Source: Lineus longissimus
Lineage: Eukaryota; Nemertea; Pilidiophora; Heteronemertea; Lineidae
Assembly: GCF_910592395.1 (NCBI RefSeq)
Contig: NC_088318.1
Span: 3,164,001-3,228,000, forward strand
Direction of reading: 5' to 3'
DNA length: 64,000 bases
Shown: positions 35,318-46,300 of the stretch, piece by piece
How the letters are laid out: the number at the start of each line of letters is the position of its first letter
Position numbering within the stretch: position 1 is the first letter of the stretch
Program-made: the position numbers and the translations under genes
The notes under the pieces: model-generated
The model's database searches: none
Seen by the model: only the letters and a program-made list of their open reading frames with translations
What the model was told of the DNA's origin: nothing

Positions 35318-35381
35318 ATGGTCCGGGTGGCCTTGCTTGCATGTCTTCTTATATGCTGCTTTGATGTTACATTTGGGCAAG
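35318..35381 (+). CDS. Candidate first coding exon with signal peptide
   Basis: ATG at 35318 has G at -3 and G at +4. The frame reads MVRVALLACLLICCFDVTFG then Q, a textbook signal peptide: a basic residue, a hydrophobic core of about 13 residues, and a small residue before the likely cleavage site. It meets GGCAAG|GTATTC, a usable splice donor at 35382. An upstream in-frame start at 35264 would add MQKKKLCPCELLKVLLSV. A 178 bp tandem array begins at the donor, so the array would lie in intron 1. The mature protein is not visible, and no downstream exon in the right phase is obvious. Confidence 0.35.
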
Positions 35382-36020
35382 GTATTCTTGTACTAGTTTA
35401 CCTCCTTCTTTTGCAAGTTTGTCAGTTTCTGGAACATTATAGTGAGCTGGTGTCTACTGCAATGCGAATCTCTTAGTATTAAAAAAAACAAGGATCAAGA
35501 AGCAAATTCAGTGAGACACCAGTACCAGTAGCAGCAGTAGAAATTTTTCATACAGCATATTATTCTTGTCCTAGTCTACCTCCTTCTTTTGCAAGTTTGT
35601 CAGTTTCTGGGACATTATGGTGAGCTGGTGTCTACTGCAATGCAAATCTCTGGGTATTAAAAAAACAAGGATCAAGAAGCAAATTCAGTGAGACACCAGT
35701 ACCAGTAGCAGCAGTAGAAATTTCTCATACAGCACATTATTCTTGTTCTAGTCTACCTCCTTCTTTTGCAAGTTTGTCAGTTTCTGGGACAATATAGTGA
35801 GCTGGTGTCTACTGCAATGCGAATATCTTGGTATTAAAAAAAACAAGGATCAAGAAGCAAATTCAGTGAGACACCAGTACCAGTAGCAGCAGTAGAAATT
35901 TCTCATACAGCATATTATTATTGTCCTAGTCTACCTCCTTCTTTCGCAAGTTTATCAGTTTCTGGGACATTATCGTGAGCTGGTATCTAATGAAATTTGA
36001 ATTGCTTGGTGTTTAAATAC
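35382..36020. repeat. 178 bp tandem repeat, about four units
   Basis: 'cctccttctt' anchors at 35401, 35579, 35756 and 35934 give a period of 177-178 bp. The unit contains 'gcaagtttgtcagtttctgg', 'gtgagctggtgtctactgca', an A-rich 'attaaaaaaacaagg' tract and 'agacaccagtaccagtagca'. The last unit is the most diverged and incomplete. The period is close to a nucleosome repeat and carries an A-tract per unit, but function is unknown. Confidence 0.9.
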
Positions 36021-36142
36021 CAACGATCAAGAACCAAAAACCAGTAACCAATAGCTGTAGAAATTTCTCGTACAAATGCTACGTTCAAAACATAGGTGCG
36101 TGGGCGGGGAACCCATCTCTGGCGTCATCGACAATATGGAAA

Positions 36143-36367
36143 ATGCAAAAATTCCCGATCAGTTTCTCATCGAGTCTTGCTCCAATCAATTTGTTCAGAA
36201 GCGCCAATGGCACCCACTTAAGCTTCTTTTTTGATCTGTCGAGTGCCTTGGAAGCGATTGTGTCAGATATTGCGGTGAGAAAAAATGCGCAGACAGAACG
36301 CCTCGAAGAGGTTGTGAAATATTTCGCGCATGCCATGGAATCATATCAGCATTTGCATATTTGTTAA
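36143..36367 (+). CDS. Weak candidate frame, open on both strands
   Basis: The plus frame includes SANGTHLSFFFDLSSALEA and then RLEEVVKYFAHAMESYQ before TAA. It has amphipathic-helix character and follows an acceptor-like 'aatcaatttgttcag'. The opposite strand is also open for about 84 codons (36085-36336). Only one, if either, can be real, and no family is recognised. It does not join in phase to the signal-peptide exon at 35318 through the acceptors I tried. Confidence 0.2.
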   Translation: MQKFPISFSSSLAPINLFRSANGTHLSFFFDLSSALEAIVSDIAVRKNAQTERLEEVVKYFAHAMESYQHLHIC

Positions 36368-36490
36368 ATCCTATTAGGAAAGTAAAGTGGATTTTATCAT
36401 GACGGCTTCAGTGCCACAAGCCTGAAGTTAAACTTGTGTGTAAACTTTTTTTGTTGGTGACTGAAAATACCAGTAATTAGCAATGAACTA

Positions 36491-36718
36491 CATCAGAACC
36501 TCTCTAATTTGGACACTGTTGGGACTGACATATGCTGTCCTTAAGACGGAGGTGTCCTGATTACAGAAGTCAAATTGAATAGAATACCCTTTGGGGCCAA
36601 AATCACTCTCCTCGATAGAGAGCAGGTGTCCAAATCACTGAGGTCAGATTGAATGGATATCAATATTGGTGTCCTGATGTCCTGCTAAGAGAGGTGTCCC
36701 TAACAGAGGTTCCACTGG
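36491..36718 (+). mobile_element. pogo/Tigger-like MITE, diverged copy
   Basis: It starts CATCAGAACCTCTC and ends AGAGGTTCCACTG. Interior blocks 'gttgggactgaca', 'gtgtcctgattac', 'gtcaaattgaat' and 'gtgtcctgatgtcc' match the family copy at 32483. It is about 50 bp longer through internal duplication of the 'gtgtcc' block. Confidence 0.65.
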
Positions 36719-36722
36719 ACTT

Positions 36723-39700
36723 AGTTCTCTTAAAAATCATTATGAGTAGAAGTGAATTTCTTAATCAGGTAGGGTTACCAAAAATTTGTCCCAATAGCAT
36801 TGTTTTAATTTGTAACCTTTCGAAAAGGCTGTTCGTTGTCAACATTCAAACTGAAAACCAGGAGATATAAACAAAAATAGTTGGAACTTCCAATAAAAAT
36901 TTATCTTCCTTGTGGATTGGCTTTCAAGAGGAACGTACAAGACACTAACACTCTTTATTCATAAGCAACAAAAAATGACTTTTCTCGGCCCATGGCATGG
37001 TACATATAAACACCACTTCGAGTAGATAAGAAGTCTTAATTGCGCATGTTTCATGATCAAACTTCCTGTAACTATATATATATTCCCAAGAAATGGATTT
37101 TTTTTGTGAAGTCTTTGAAAAAAATGCGAAATATGCTTGTAAGTATGTGACTAAGTAGTCCTAGGCTGTCATCTTGGAGTCTTTTTGTTTGAAGATTGGA
37201 GGATGAAACTTTGAACTCTTGAACTCCTTCTGATGTGTGGTTGGGAGTTTTATTGATGTATGAATACAGAATTAGATGAACTTGTTTTTTATGTTGAATC
37301 TTGAATCATCACATCAAAGGGGTCTAAACATTTTAAGATATAAGGCTTGAAGTTCCATTTTTTGTTTGCTGTTTTTTAATCGTTTCCAAAATTTATTTTG
37401 GTTCGGTAGGTAAGGCTGATCCTCGTGGTGAGGGCCCCGATTTAAAAAAATCTTTGAAATTAACTATGAAATTTTAAAATTCTTTCAAATTGACCAATGA
37501 ATTTTGTCAAATCTTTGAAACTGGCAAGGGTTTTTAATGTAGAGTGTCAAGGCCTCAAATATCAATCACATGCCGGGGACCTGAAACCTCAATGACAAAA
37601 AAGACATTCATTGTCATTGGGATGAACAATACTTTGAACTTTTGACCTCTTATGGTTGTTGGGTCTTATGACGTCAGATAAAAGGATGATTTTTTGAATC
37701 GGGGAAAAAAATAGGCCATTTACCAATTATAGACCTCTCTGCCTTTTATTTCGAAAAAAATTAAAGCTTCGATTTTACCATCAAAGGGATTCTTTTTGGT
37801 ACTGTTGATGTGATAATATGACAAGGGTTTCTTAGTCTTTAATAATTTTTTTTTTAAATTCACTCCAATTGTCCTTGATTATGATCAGATCAAAAATTTC
37901 TTAGAGTGGATTTTTCTCGAAATCAACAAAAGTCAGGGCAGTGAAAATTTCCTGGTTTGCCGAATATATTCGTACTTTTGAGTGGCTTTGTCCATTCATT
38001 GTCCGTCCAAATTTTCCGATTACACTTCTCCCAGCTTACTGCTCAAAGCGCTATTCTTGAGTCGTCTCCCGCACATTCCCGCGTCTTAATAAGATAACCC
38101 GGTGCACTCGTGGTATAATCGTACATTTTGTATTCGCAATTATTCCCACGAAGTTGAAAGCATTAAATGAAAGTGACAACCATAAGCCACCTTATCGTGT
38201 TATCTCGTGGCAATATTCAAGATTATCATGCAAAATCCCCAGCAGCCAAAAATGCAATTTCGTCAAGTTTAAGCTCGCAGAAATGAATCACTGATTAAGA
38301 TATTGTTCTAAAATCTATTTACTTGCCACGCATCATGACGTACTCTACACAGCCTGTTATCGGAAACCGTCTAATCAGCGAAATAGGACATCTTCTCAGA
38401 GTCATCGCGGAATGCACGTCAATAAGATATAATTATAGGTCTATATGCCAAGTTCCGTTGACATTATTCATCAAGATCAATAACTTATGATATTGCATAT
38501 TTTCGAGACGAATTCCCAAAGAATAGCCCGCGTTTGGATCGAATCACCGCCGTAATTAACACTTATTGCGTCCCCTCTTCTTCAAACATGATCTTAGGTT
38601 ATTGGGTAAAAACTGTGCTCCATCAGAAAAGATTATCATAGGTCACATGACCTTCGCGCTAATTACAGGGTGGGCTGGAAGCGAAGATAGGTAATTAATG
38701 GCTTGATTCGTCATGATGGCACGCAGGTCTCCGCTTGTTGTCATGGTGTCAATTGCGATGTCATGTGACATGTCAAGCGTGGCATTGCTTTTACTTTCTT
38801 ATAAAGTGTTGCTAACGTTATTGACCACGGCAGCCAATAGAAGCTGGCATAGATTGTGGCGGTCGTGATTTTATCGTCCAATCTTGAAGATAAATGACTA
38901 CGGGTTTTGTTTTAATGTGAGTGGAATTTGTAAATGTTCGCCAGTTGTGTAGCAGGGCGGTATTTCGTTGGTGGCAACTCTCCCAAAAAACATGTTTTTC
39001 ATGAAGATTTGGCCCCTTTTCAGACGCAGCACCAAAAAAGTTTTAAAAACCACCTTCACTGAGCTGGTATTTGTAAATACTGCCCTCTGGAGGTGTTTTT
39101 GGTGATGTCATCAGAGATGATTTTTGGCAAGTTTGCACTTTCAGTTGTTGATTTCAACTGCTTGTACCACCTCATCCATTAAAAAGACTCGAGAAATATC
39201 AAATACATCAATATTGAAGTATTCTAATAGCGTTAATTGGCACTGAAAAACCTCCGAGCTCAACCAAACATTATCTTGGATCAAGCGGCCCAAACACCTT
39301 CCAAAGGTCTTAAGTTTCAATTAATTGCGTATTAAGCCCGTGAATAAATCAGCGCAGAACCCTCATCAATTTTCGTTCCACTCTACAATGGCGTTATATA
39401 GTCTTATCGCTATTTCCACAAAACATCTGGATTCCTTCGCTTGTTCTATGGCCACCTACAAAGAGGTCATCAGTTAATTGAAACGGCTTATGGCGCTATG
39501 GAGAGATGATTGATTTTAGATGCCAGAACAATACCGACGTCATCTGACCCCGAGATTTGATCTCGACGTAATCAAAGTTGTCACGACCTATAGGGGATCG
39601 CTGGCATGTCGTGTCAACCTCTAGAACAGCCCTCTATGGCCTGTGTATTGTTTTCTATAATGGAATGGCGTAGTATGTGTCAGGTATCTAATCCCGTCAA

Positions 39701-40321
39701 CTGGCGAACGCGAGCATTCTTTTACTTGCTTTTGTTTTTTCTTAATAGCCTTCTATTGTGCCAGGAAGAGAACTTGAGAAAGTCAAGAGTTCTTTTTGCG
39801 AAGAAGTGTTGTTCATAGGGCAAATGTTGATGAGGGGATTTTGATTAACCCTTTCGCTGCGGGTGACGTGCATAGCAGGTCATGTCATGTGTTGCCATCG
39901 CGTGCCGGTGCCTTGGACTAAAGCACCCCTCAAACAAGCCATGCAACTTTTGTTGCAGGAACTGATTCTTGTTGCAGGCAACTGCGGTGACCACAACAAA
40001 CAAGTAATTCGTGTTGCATGCAGTCATGATCACACACACAGTGGCAGAAATTGCACGTCTGTATGGTACTTTAGTCACCAGGGACTGTGACCCACCTGGG
40101 AATTCAAAGTCATTGTGATGACCTTGTTTTTACTATGTTTTTTCTCAGTCTTTCTATTTGTTTGCGATAAGCTTATCAGGTAACCAGTCGCATTTTGTTC
40201 ACAAAAAGGCTTAAAAAGAAGGCGATTCTTTCCATATTGTTTCGATATCAAGTGGCCAATTGTCATTCTAGTTACAAAACAGGCTTAAAACTGAAATGGC
40301 TTTGTTTTGTAACTATAGAGT
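36723..40321. other. Long non-coding stretch
   Basis: No supported gene. 38010-38760 has a GC-richer, low-repeat composition with TAATTA words and could be regulatory. 39600-40090 contains small frames without motifs. Confidence 0.35.
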
Positions 40322-40830
40322 ATGACACTAGGAATGACTCAATCTCGATGGTCACGCAAGTTCAGCTCTGTTGCAGGTCAACAGGGACAACGGTAAGGTA
40401 CCCACTGGGAATGGTGAAAAAGGTCATGTTTCTTCGGTTGTTGAACTCGAAGTGTTTCTTTCTAGGGTATTAAGGAGCTGGTCATCAGTCTTCATCTGAA
40501 AAAGAGTTTGAAAACGATAGAGGGGATAGAATTAGTGATTTAACCCAGATGGACACGCAGTTGTTAGCGGGACCGTCATGGTGTTTCTTTCAAATTATAA
40601 GGGTGTCATGTGACTGGTCAAGTTCAGGAAAAGGGATTTCGTAACCGGTCATGTTTTGTTCTCTTTGATTCTAGGGTGTACGTTGGATTGTGAATCCCCG
40701 TGACTGGTCACGCATGTCGCAGTGCTGCCGAACCCTCCTGGGAACGCCAGGTATGGAACATCGCTTGTCATAGAGTGTGGTGAAATTGACTTAGTCGCAC
40801 TATCCAGGTAATTATCTTTGCATGTTCCGT
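40322..40830. repeat. Diverged tandem repeat of about 145-205 bp
   Basis: Segments starting 'tag.gt' at 40322, 40527 and 40672 share 'ggtcacgca' or 'ggacacgca', 'gggac' or 'gggaac', 'ggtcatgtt' and 'gtttcttt' blocks at irregular spacing. The similarity is weak. This matters because exon-like signals occur within the units. Confidence 0.35.
40675..40750 (+). CDS. Weak candidate internal exon
   Basis: The acceptor 'tgttctctttgattctag' ends at 40674, and donor GCCAG|GTATGG follows at 40751. Of three frames only one is open over the 76 bases: GVRWIVNPRDWSRMSQCC then RTLLGTP. The exon would enter in phase 0 and leave in phase 1. It lies in a diverged repeat, and a related unit at 40325-40398 also has acceptor- and donor-like borders, so this may be mimicry. 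The product is not recognised. Confidence 0.25.
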
Positions 40831-40922
40831 TGTTCATTTCTTAGTCAGCATTATTTTGCGTGCAGTTTAGTCAAAGGCATGTTAGGGGGGCGACGACCCC
40901 CCTTTCATCTTGGCACCAGTGG

Positions 40923-41842
40923 TTGGCACACCGTAGGGGAGTCTATACAATACTGCAGTGTCCGGCGTCATTTGTTGTCATTGTCTGCATCCTGTTTAAA
41001 AAACAGTGGCATGTTTCTCATCCACTAGGGCTATGGACTATACAGAATCCTGTAGGTCAGGTCCCCTCCGACACAGAATTACAGTCCAGTCTGATTCTCG
41101 ACTTGGCCACCAGGGGTCCAAAAGTGAAAACCTAAAAATTGTGATATCTTGCTTATTATGTGACTCATTGGCTCACCGTAGGGGAGACTATACAATACCG
41201 CAATGTCCGGCGACATTCGTTGTCGTTGTCTGCATCCTGTTTAAAAAACAGTGGCACGTTTCTCATCGGCTAGGGCTATGGACTATACAGAATCCTGTAG
41301 GTCAGGTCCCCTCCGACATAGAATTACGGTCCAGTCTGATTCTCGACTTGGCCACCAGGGGTCCAAAAGTGAAAACCTAAAAAGTGTGATATCTCGCTTA
41401 TTATGTGACTCATTGGCTCACCGTAGGGGAGACTATACAATACCGCAGTGTCTGGCGTCATTCGTTGTCGTCGTCTGGATCCTGTTTAAAAACAGTGGCA
41501 CGTTTCTTAACCTTAGACCTATGAACTTGAAACTTGGTATACAGAACCCCCCCAGGTCAGGTACCCTCCGACACAGAATTATGGTCTGCTCTGATTCTCG
41601 ACTTGGCCACCAGGAGTCCAAAAGCAAAACCTAAAAAGTGTGATATCTCACCTATAAGTGACTGATTTTGGTTAAGATATAATCGGTAGGTACTCCTAAC
41701 AATGATACATCACATATCATACGGGTTTTTGATTTGACCCATTTTTTAAAAGTCACAGAGGTCCAATGGCATAAATTGGCTGTTTGAGTGTACCTATGGC
41801 ACATTTCTTAACCGCAAAAGCTATGAACTTGAAACTTGGTAC
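40923..41842 (+). mobile_element. Family B element with reiterated 5' ends, 3'-truncated
   Basis: Three copies of the family B 5' end, 'ggcacaccgtaggggag' at 40925 and 'ggctcaccgtaggggag' at 41170 and 41415, are exactly 245 bp apart. After the third the usual 302 bp spacing returns ('tggcac' at 41496 and 41797). No 3' GGTGAGCAC hairpin end follows. The sequence stops matching at about 41842 after 'gaacttgaaacttggtac'. Confidence 0.75.
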
Positions 41843-43149
41843 TTTTGGGAGGAAATTCTCTTGATTTAACTGGGAAAGGTTCTTGAGTTGGAATCTCTAA
41901 TAGTCTCTGAGGGAGTTCACTGAGAGCACAGAGATTGTCACTAAGGCAATGCAATGGGGAAGTCTGCCTTATTGGAAACGGTACCCATCAGATCTGGAGG
42001 CTGTGTCTCCTGGGAGACACACGATCTCTGGTCAGTAATCTCTAGTTACCAATGTGGGTGAAGAGTGACCATGCAATCATCATTTGGCTAAAGAATAAAA
42101 GGGATGGTCTTTTTGCAGACGCTACGATAAAAGGTAAGAGGCCCTGATTTTTGTGATAGGCACCCAATCTTGTCACAAAACCTTTATTTTGGGCTGGTGT
42201 GTAGAACATGCAATTTGTGTTGTTTCATCTTCTTAGCAATAATAACCTAGTCTAATAACAATCATTTTAAAAACGGCTATTTGTCACATCACACCTCACG
42301 ATTCCAACTGAACCTATATAAGACCGCATTCCACTTGGCGACTAATTCCATATTTTTTTCTCGGGGGAAAATTTGCGGAGCTGCGATGTTCATCTAAAAA
42401 TCCATTTAAGATTTAGTTGGAAACTAATAAGATCAGAAAGTTTCTGATGCATTTGCGAGAATTGCGATAGTCTGCCGTGCCACCTCCATTAATTTGGGTA
42501 ATTCGCTAGAAAAATGTATCATGCGCGCTTCGAGAATTTAATTATGATAATGAGGAGGCTTGGCGAAGGTACTTATGTTTTTCTATAAACAAATTGACGG
42601 CTCCGATGGATATTCTGTACTTTGTCATTTTTGAGCGAGATTGTATTTTTGTCACCGACATATTGCCGCGACACTTTTTCTGAGACCGTTGATGAATATT
42701 GTCGTGCAGCGGTGATGGGTTACTAATTGGGAAGGTTCAAGTGTGTTTTTGGAATTCTACATGAGAAATATCTGATGGAATTTGTGTATGTCATAGATTT
42801 GGAGAAGAAGATATTGTAGTTGGTTTATATATTTCAGTTTGAAAATATATTGTTTTGTGCGCTTAGCAATTGGGTCTATCAATTTGGGAAGAAGTTGTTC
42901 AAAGCTCATGGCTTTCTGGCCATGTTGGTGGGCCGAAATTCCCTTTTCAAATCAGTTTTCAGTGACCCATAACAAGTATTTCCTTCCCTTCGCAACCTTT
43001 GGCCCTGCAACTCATATTGAACAAAGTCATGAGTCTAATGAAGTCCCGGATAACAGTCTCAGATATCGATGAATTGAAGATTTTTTTGTGTTTTAGACTG
43101 TGGAGACTGTGGAATTCCTTTTAAAGTTACAGCCAGCCGCCACAGCCTT
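41843..43149. other. Non-coding stretch with possible microexon
   Basis: No supported gene. At 42119-42133 a 15-base interval is bounded by 'gtctttttgcag' and GTAAGAG (see findings). 42300-42700 has ATTAA-rich, repeat-free composition. Confidence 0.35.
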
Positions 43150-43385
43150 GGTGGTGAACACACAAACTGTGGGGCATAGTGGTGAACTGGGTAAGGTGTC
43201 CAACTTTCAATCCAATGGTGGTGAGTTTGAACCATCTGGTCACCACTTTGTACAGAGGCTGGGCTTAAAAGTGCTGTATCAGCAGCTCCTTGGTGTCCCA
43301 GGTGTCGTAAAGTGCTTTGAGATGGACACTGGTCAGACAGAGCACTATATAAAAGCTGTCATTGTCATTAGAACAAGGTAAAACA
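43150..43385 (+). mobile_element. tRNA-headed SINE with classic 3' tail
   Basis: The head contains GGCATAGTGGTGAACTGG as an A-box-like block and GAGTTTGAACC as a B-box-like block. The tail reads 'gtaaagtgctttgaga' and then 'gagcactatataaaagct', a 3' motif pair shared by many vertebrate and invertebrate SINEs and thought to be recognised by a partner LINE. It ends near 'cattgtcattag'. No protein coding is expected, and frames across it are incidental. Confidence 0.75.
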
Positions 43386-46300
43386 AAAGAAACTTCTACG
43401 ATTCTGCATTATTTAGATTCATCAGCGATGACTGACAACTTGAAGAAATGGATCTTCTGGACCTTGACATCGTGCGACGATTTTCACCCATCCATCACTC
43501 GCATCTGATTAGCCAAGACGACTCGTACGAATATATGATTATGAATCCGCACGCTTCAATGCTGTTTCTACATCTTCGGTCACGACCTACCTACGATTAT
43601 GGTTATCAAAAATTAGCCGAGTAATGGCGTGGGATTCAATCAACACCTTTTGTGCCACAGTATCTAATTCTCCCACCTGCAATCACAAAGTCTCATTTCC
43701 CGATTTGTGCGAAACAATGGCACGGATTAGCGAAAATGAAATTATAAGGTTAATTTACGCGGCGTATTGGGTGTGCACGGTTCGGCGATTACGATGTTTG
43801 ATGAGTCGGGATATATCAAGTCCGGGATGTGACCAGTCAAGGGGCCTGATTGGACCATTTATTTTCATTAGGCAACTATGACAATGTATAATTGGTTTAG
43901 TGTGACAAGATCTGGCTGGTGTCATTCAAGTTTACTCTGGTCACGAATGGTGTGGCACTAGTGTATGGTTTGTGCTGTGGGCTTTGTCAATTTCACTATG
44001 AAATGCATTTGAGAAAGGTTCAACCTACCAGAATCAAGCTAACTGGTAAATCAAACAAACAAGCAAGTTTTGTTGCTGTGACGTAGACATGAGATCTTTC
44101 CAGTTACTGTCGATGGTGTTGTCTTGTTTTCATTGCTATGTCGCAGGTCGCAGTGATAAAAATTGCATGTTTACGGATCGCTTTTACTGTCGCCATCCCT
44201 GACAATCGGAAGCCATCCTTGCTAAATGACGGCTGATAAAACAAAACAAATCCAACATTTCATTCGCGAATAAAATCTTAACTATCGATTAATTAGATTT
44301 TTTGTGAGTACAAGTGGTTAAGTCGCTCGTCATTAATCCTATTTTATTCCTCAGCCCAGATTTGTCAGTGTCAATGATGATTAATCCGATGACAAAATGT
44401 GCTTTATTCTCCCCCTGGCGTCAATTAATCAGAGAGTTGATACCACAGAGCGAGAGGTTCGCATCTCTTTGTTTTTGATTGCTTAATTTCTTTGTTCACT
44501 GATTTCAATTTGAGATGGAGAAAGAGAAATGGTGTTATAATTACCACGACGTCTTACCCAGAACTGATTCGAGTTTTTTAAGCTGGAAATTTTGTAATCG
44601 AATTCTTAGGGTGTAAATTAGTTTAGGATCAGATTTGTCTTTTGTTGGATTTTGCATTTCATTGAAATTATCAATTTGAAGAATATTTTCTCAGCCAGGG
44701 ATGTCAACTACCCAAGGTTCAGAGTATTTCCAACACTGAATGCAAGTATACCAACATTAGTGAGTTTTCGCAAATCCCCGAAACGCCTGTGCGAACACCT
44801 AACACATTGTACGACATCATGATCAGGCACTCAAACTATGGGATGGGCATTCGTGTTAGCCTGTCACGGCTTTGCAAAAACTCCATCTACAACGGCCCCT
44901 CCTCCACGCCCAGTCATAGCTTTTCAGGGAAACCTATCTTTGTCAAAGTTGCTTCCCTGAGTCGGCCTGATAACAAAAGTTCCCCCATTAAAAAGCAGTT
45001 CTACGTTAGAATGCGATCACGACAACCCTATATAGTGACTTGTCACTGACCGCACTCCCCTTTACCGCAAAGATACCACTATGAGTGGATCTCTAAATAT
45101 CACTTGCCGACCCCCGGGACACAATCAACAAAAATTTAATTAAACTTTGACCAAATAGTCATCAGTGAGGTATGATTTCGGCGGCAATCAAGCAAACAGG
45201 TTAGCCACAAGAGATGGACACTAACAATGCTCGCGCGGCCAAACGCCGTTGCAGAATTTTCGATATGATATGATGGGCTCATTACCATAAAGTTCATTAG
45301 CCCTAGTGATGCTATGTAGAATTGGTGCATTTCAAGTTTAGAATACTGGTATTTGGTGTACATTTCCAGTGTAACTTGTACAATATCCACTTATCATGCC
45401 GGTCTGCTTGGTGAAATCAAATTTCAAGTTGGTTTCAAGAAAAATGACTAAAAATTTGTTCAGAAATGCATAGAAAACCGTGTACGATGTACACAAATGT
45501 TCAGTCAACTGATTTGGTATAAAGAATTTTGGAGTCTGTTCATTTGCATCTTGAAAAAAGATGCACAGTGTTGTGTATATCACATGTTCATGGATATTTG
45601 TATTGTTGGAGTGGTACGGATGCATTCCGATATCCCCGATATGACTTTCCATTTTTCCCAAGTCCAATTAACATGCATTGATAGAAATGCTTTGCGGTCT
45701 CATTAGAACGCGATCTCAGCATGAGAGCCAAGCCGTAGAAAGGCAGCCAATGATAGACCAGTTGTTCATTACCATATTCTTCATTACGGCGATATGCGGT
45801 TGTTTCATTCAATCCGCCTATCCGACCACGCAAACAGCATCGGTCGAAATGCAAGGTTGTAATTAGGAATCTCTCTTGATTGTATCACAATATTTCTCAT
45901 AAATATGATAGAGAAGTCATTTCCGCCGCTTAATCACCAACGGATAATAGCCCGGTTTCATGCATATGGATTACCTTTGATAAAATGGCCAAAGGAGTGT
46001 GGATTGGGCACTCCTTGGTAATGGCTGGCAGTCATTTTCTGCAGGTTATCTCGGTAAAAAAGCATTTTCATTTGGTGCGTTTGGTCAGAAATGCATGGAG
46101 ATAGGGATATCATAAGCAAGTTATGACGCTGCAGTGAGTGATTTCAGTGTAATAGCTCTCCAGGCATTTAAGCATCATCATAAACTCTTGCAACCATTTT
46201 CTGTCAGTTTAATCTCGGAAAGAATGCCTCTTGATTAAGTTCATTGGGTTTATAAATGCAAGTGCAATGCTTCATCAGAAGTCATCAAAAAATGTGACCA

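Noticed and set aside
43100-43381. 93-codon frame with protein-like translation
   Set aside because: It lies within the SINE at 43150-43385, so the open frame is incidental.
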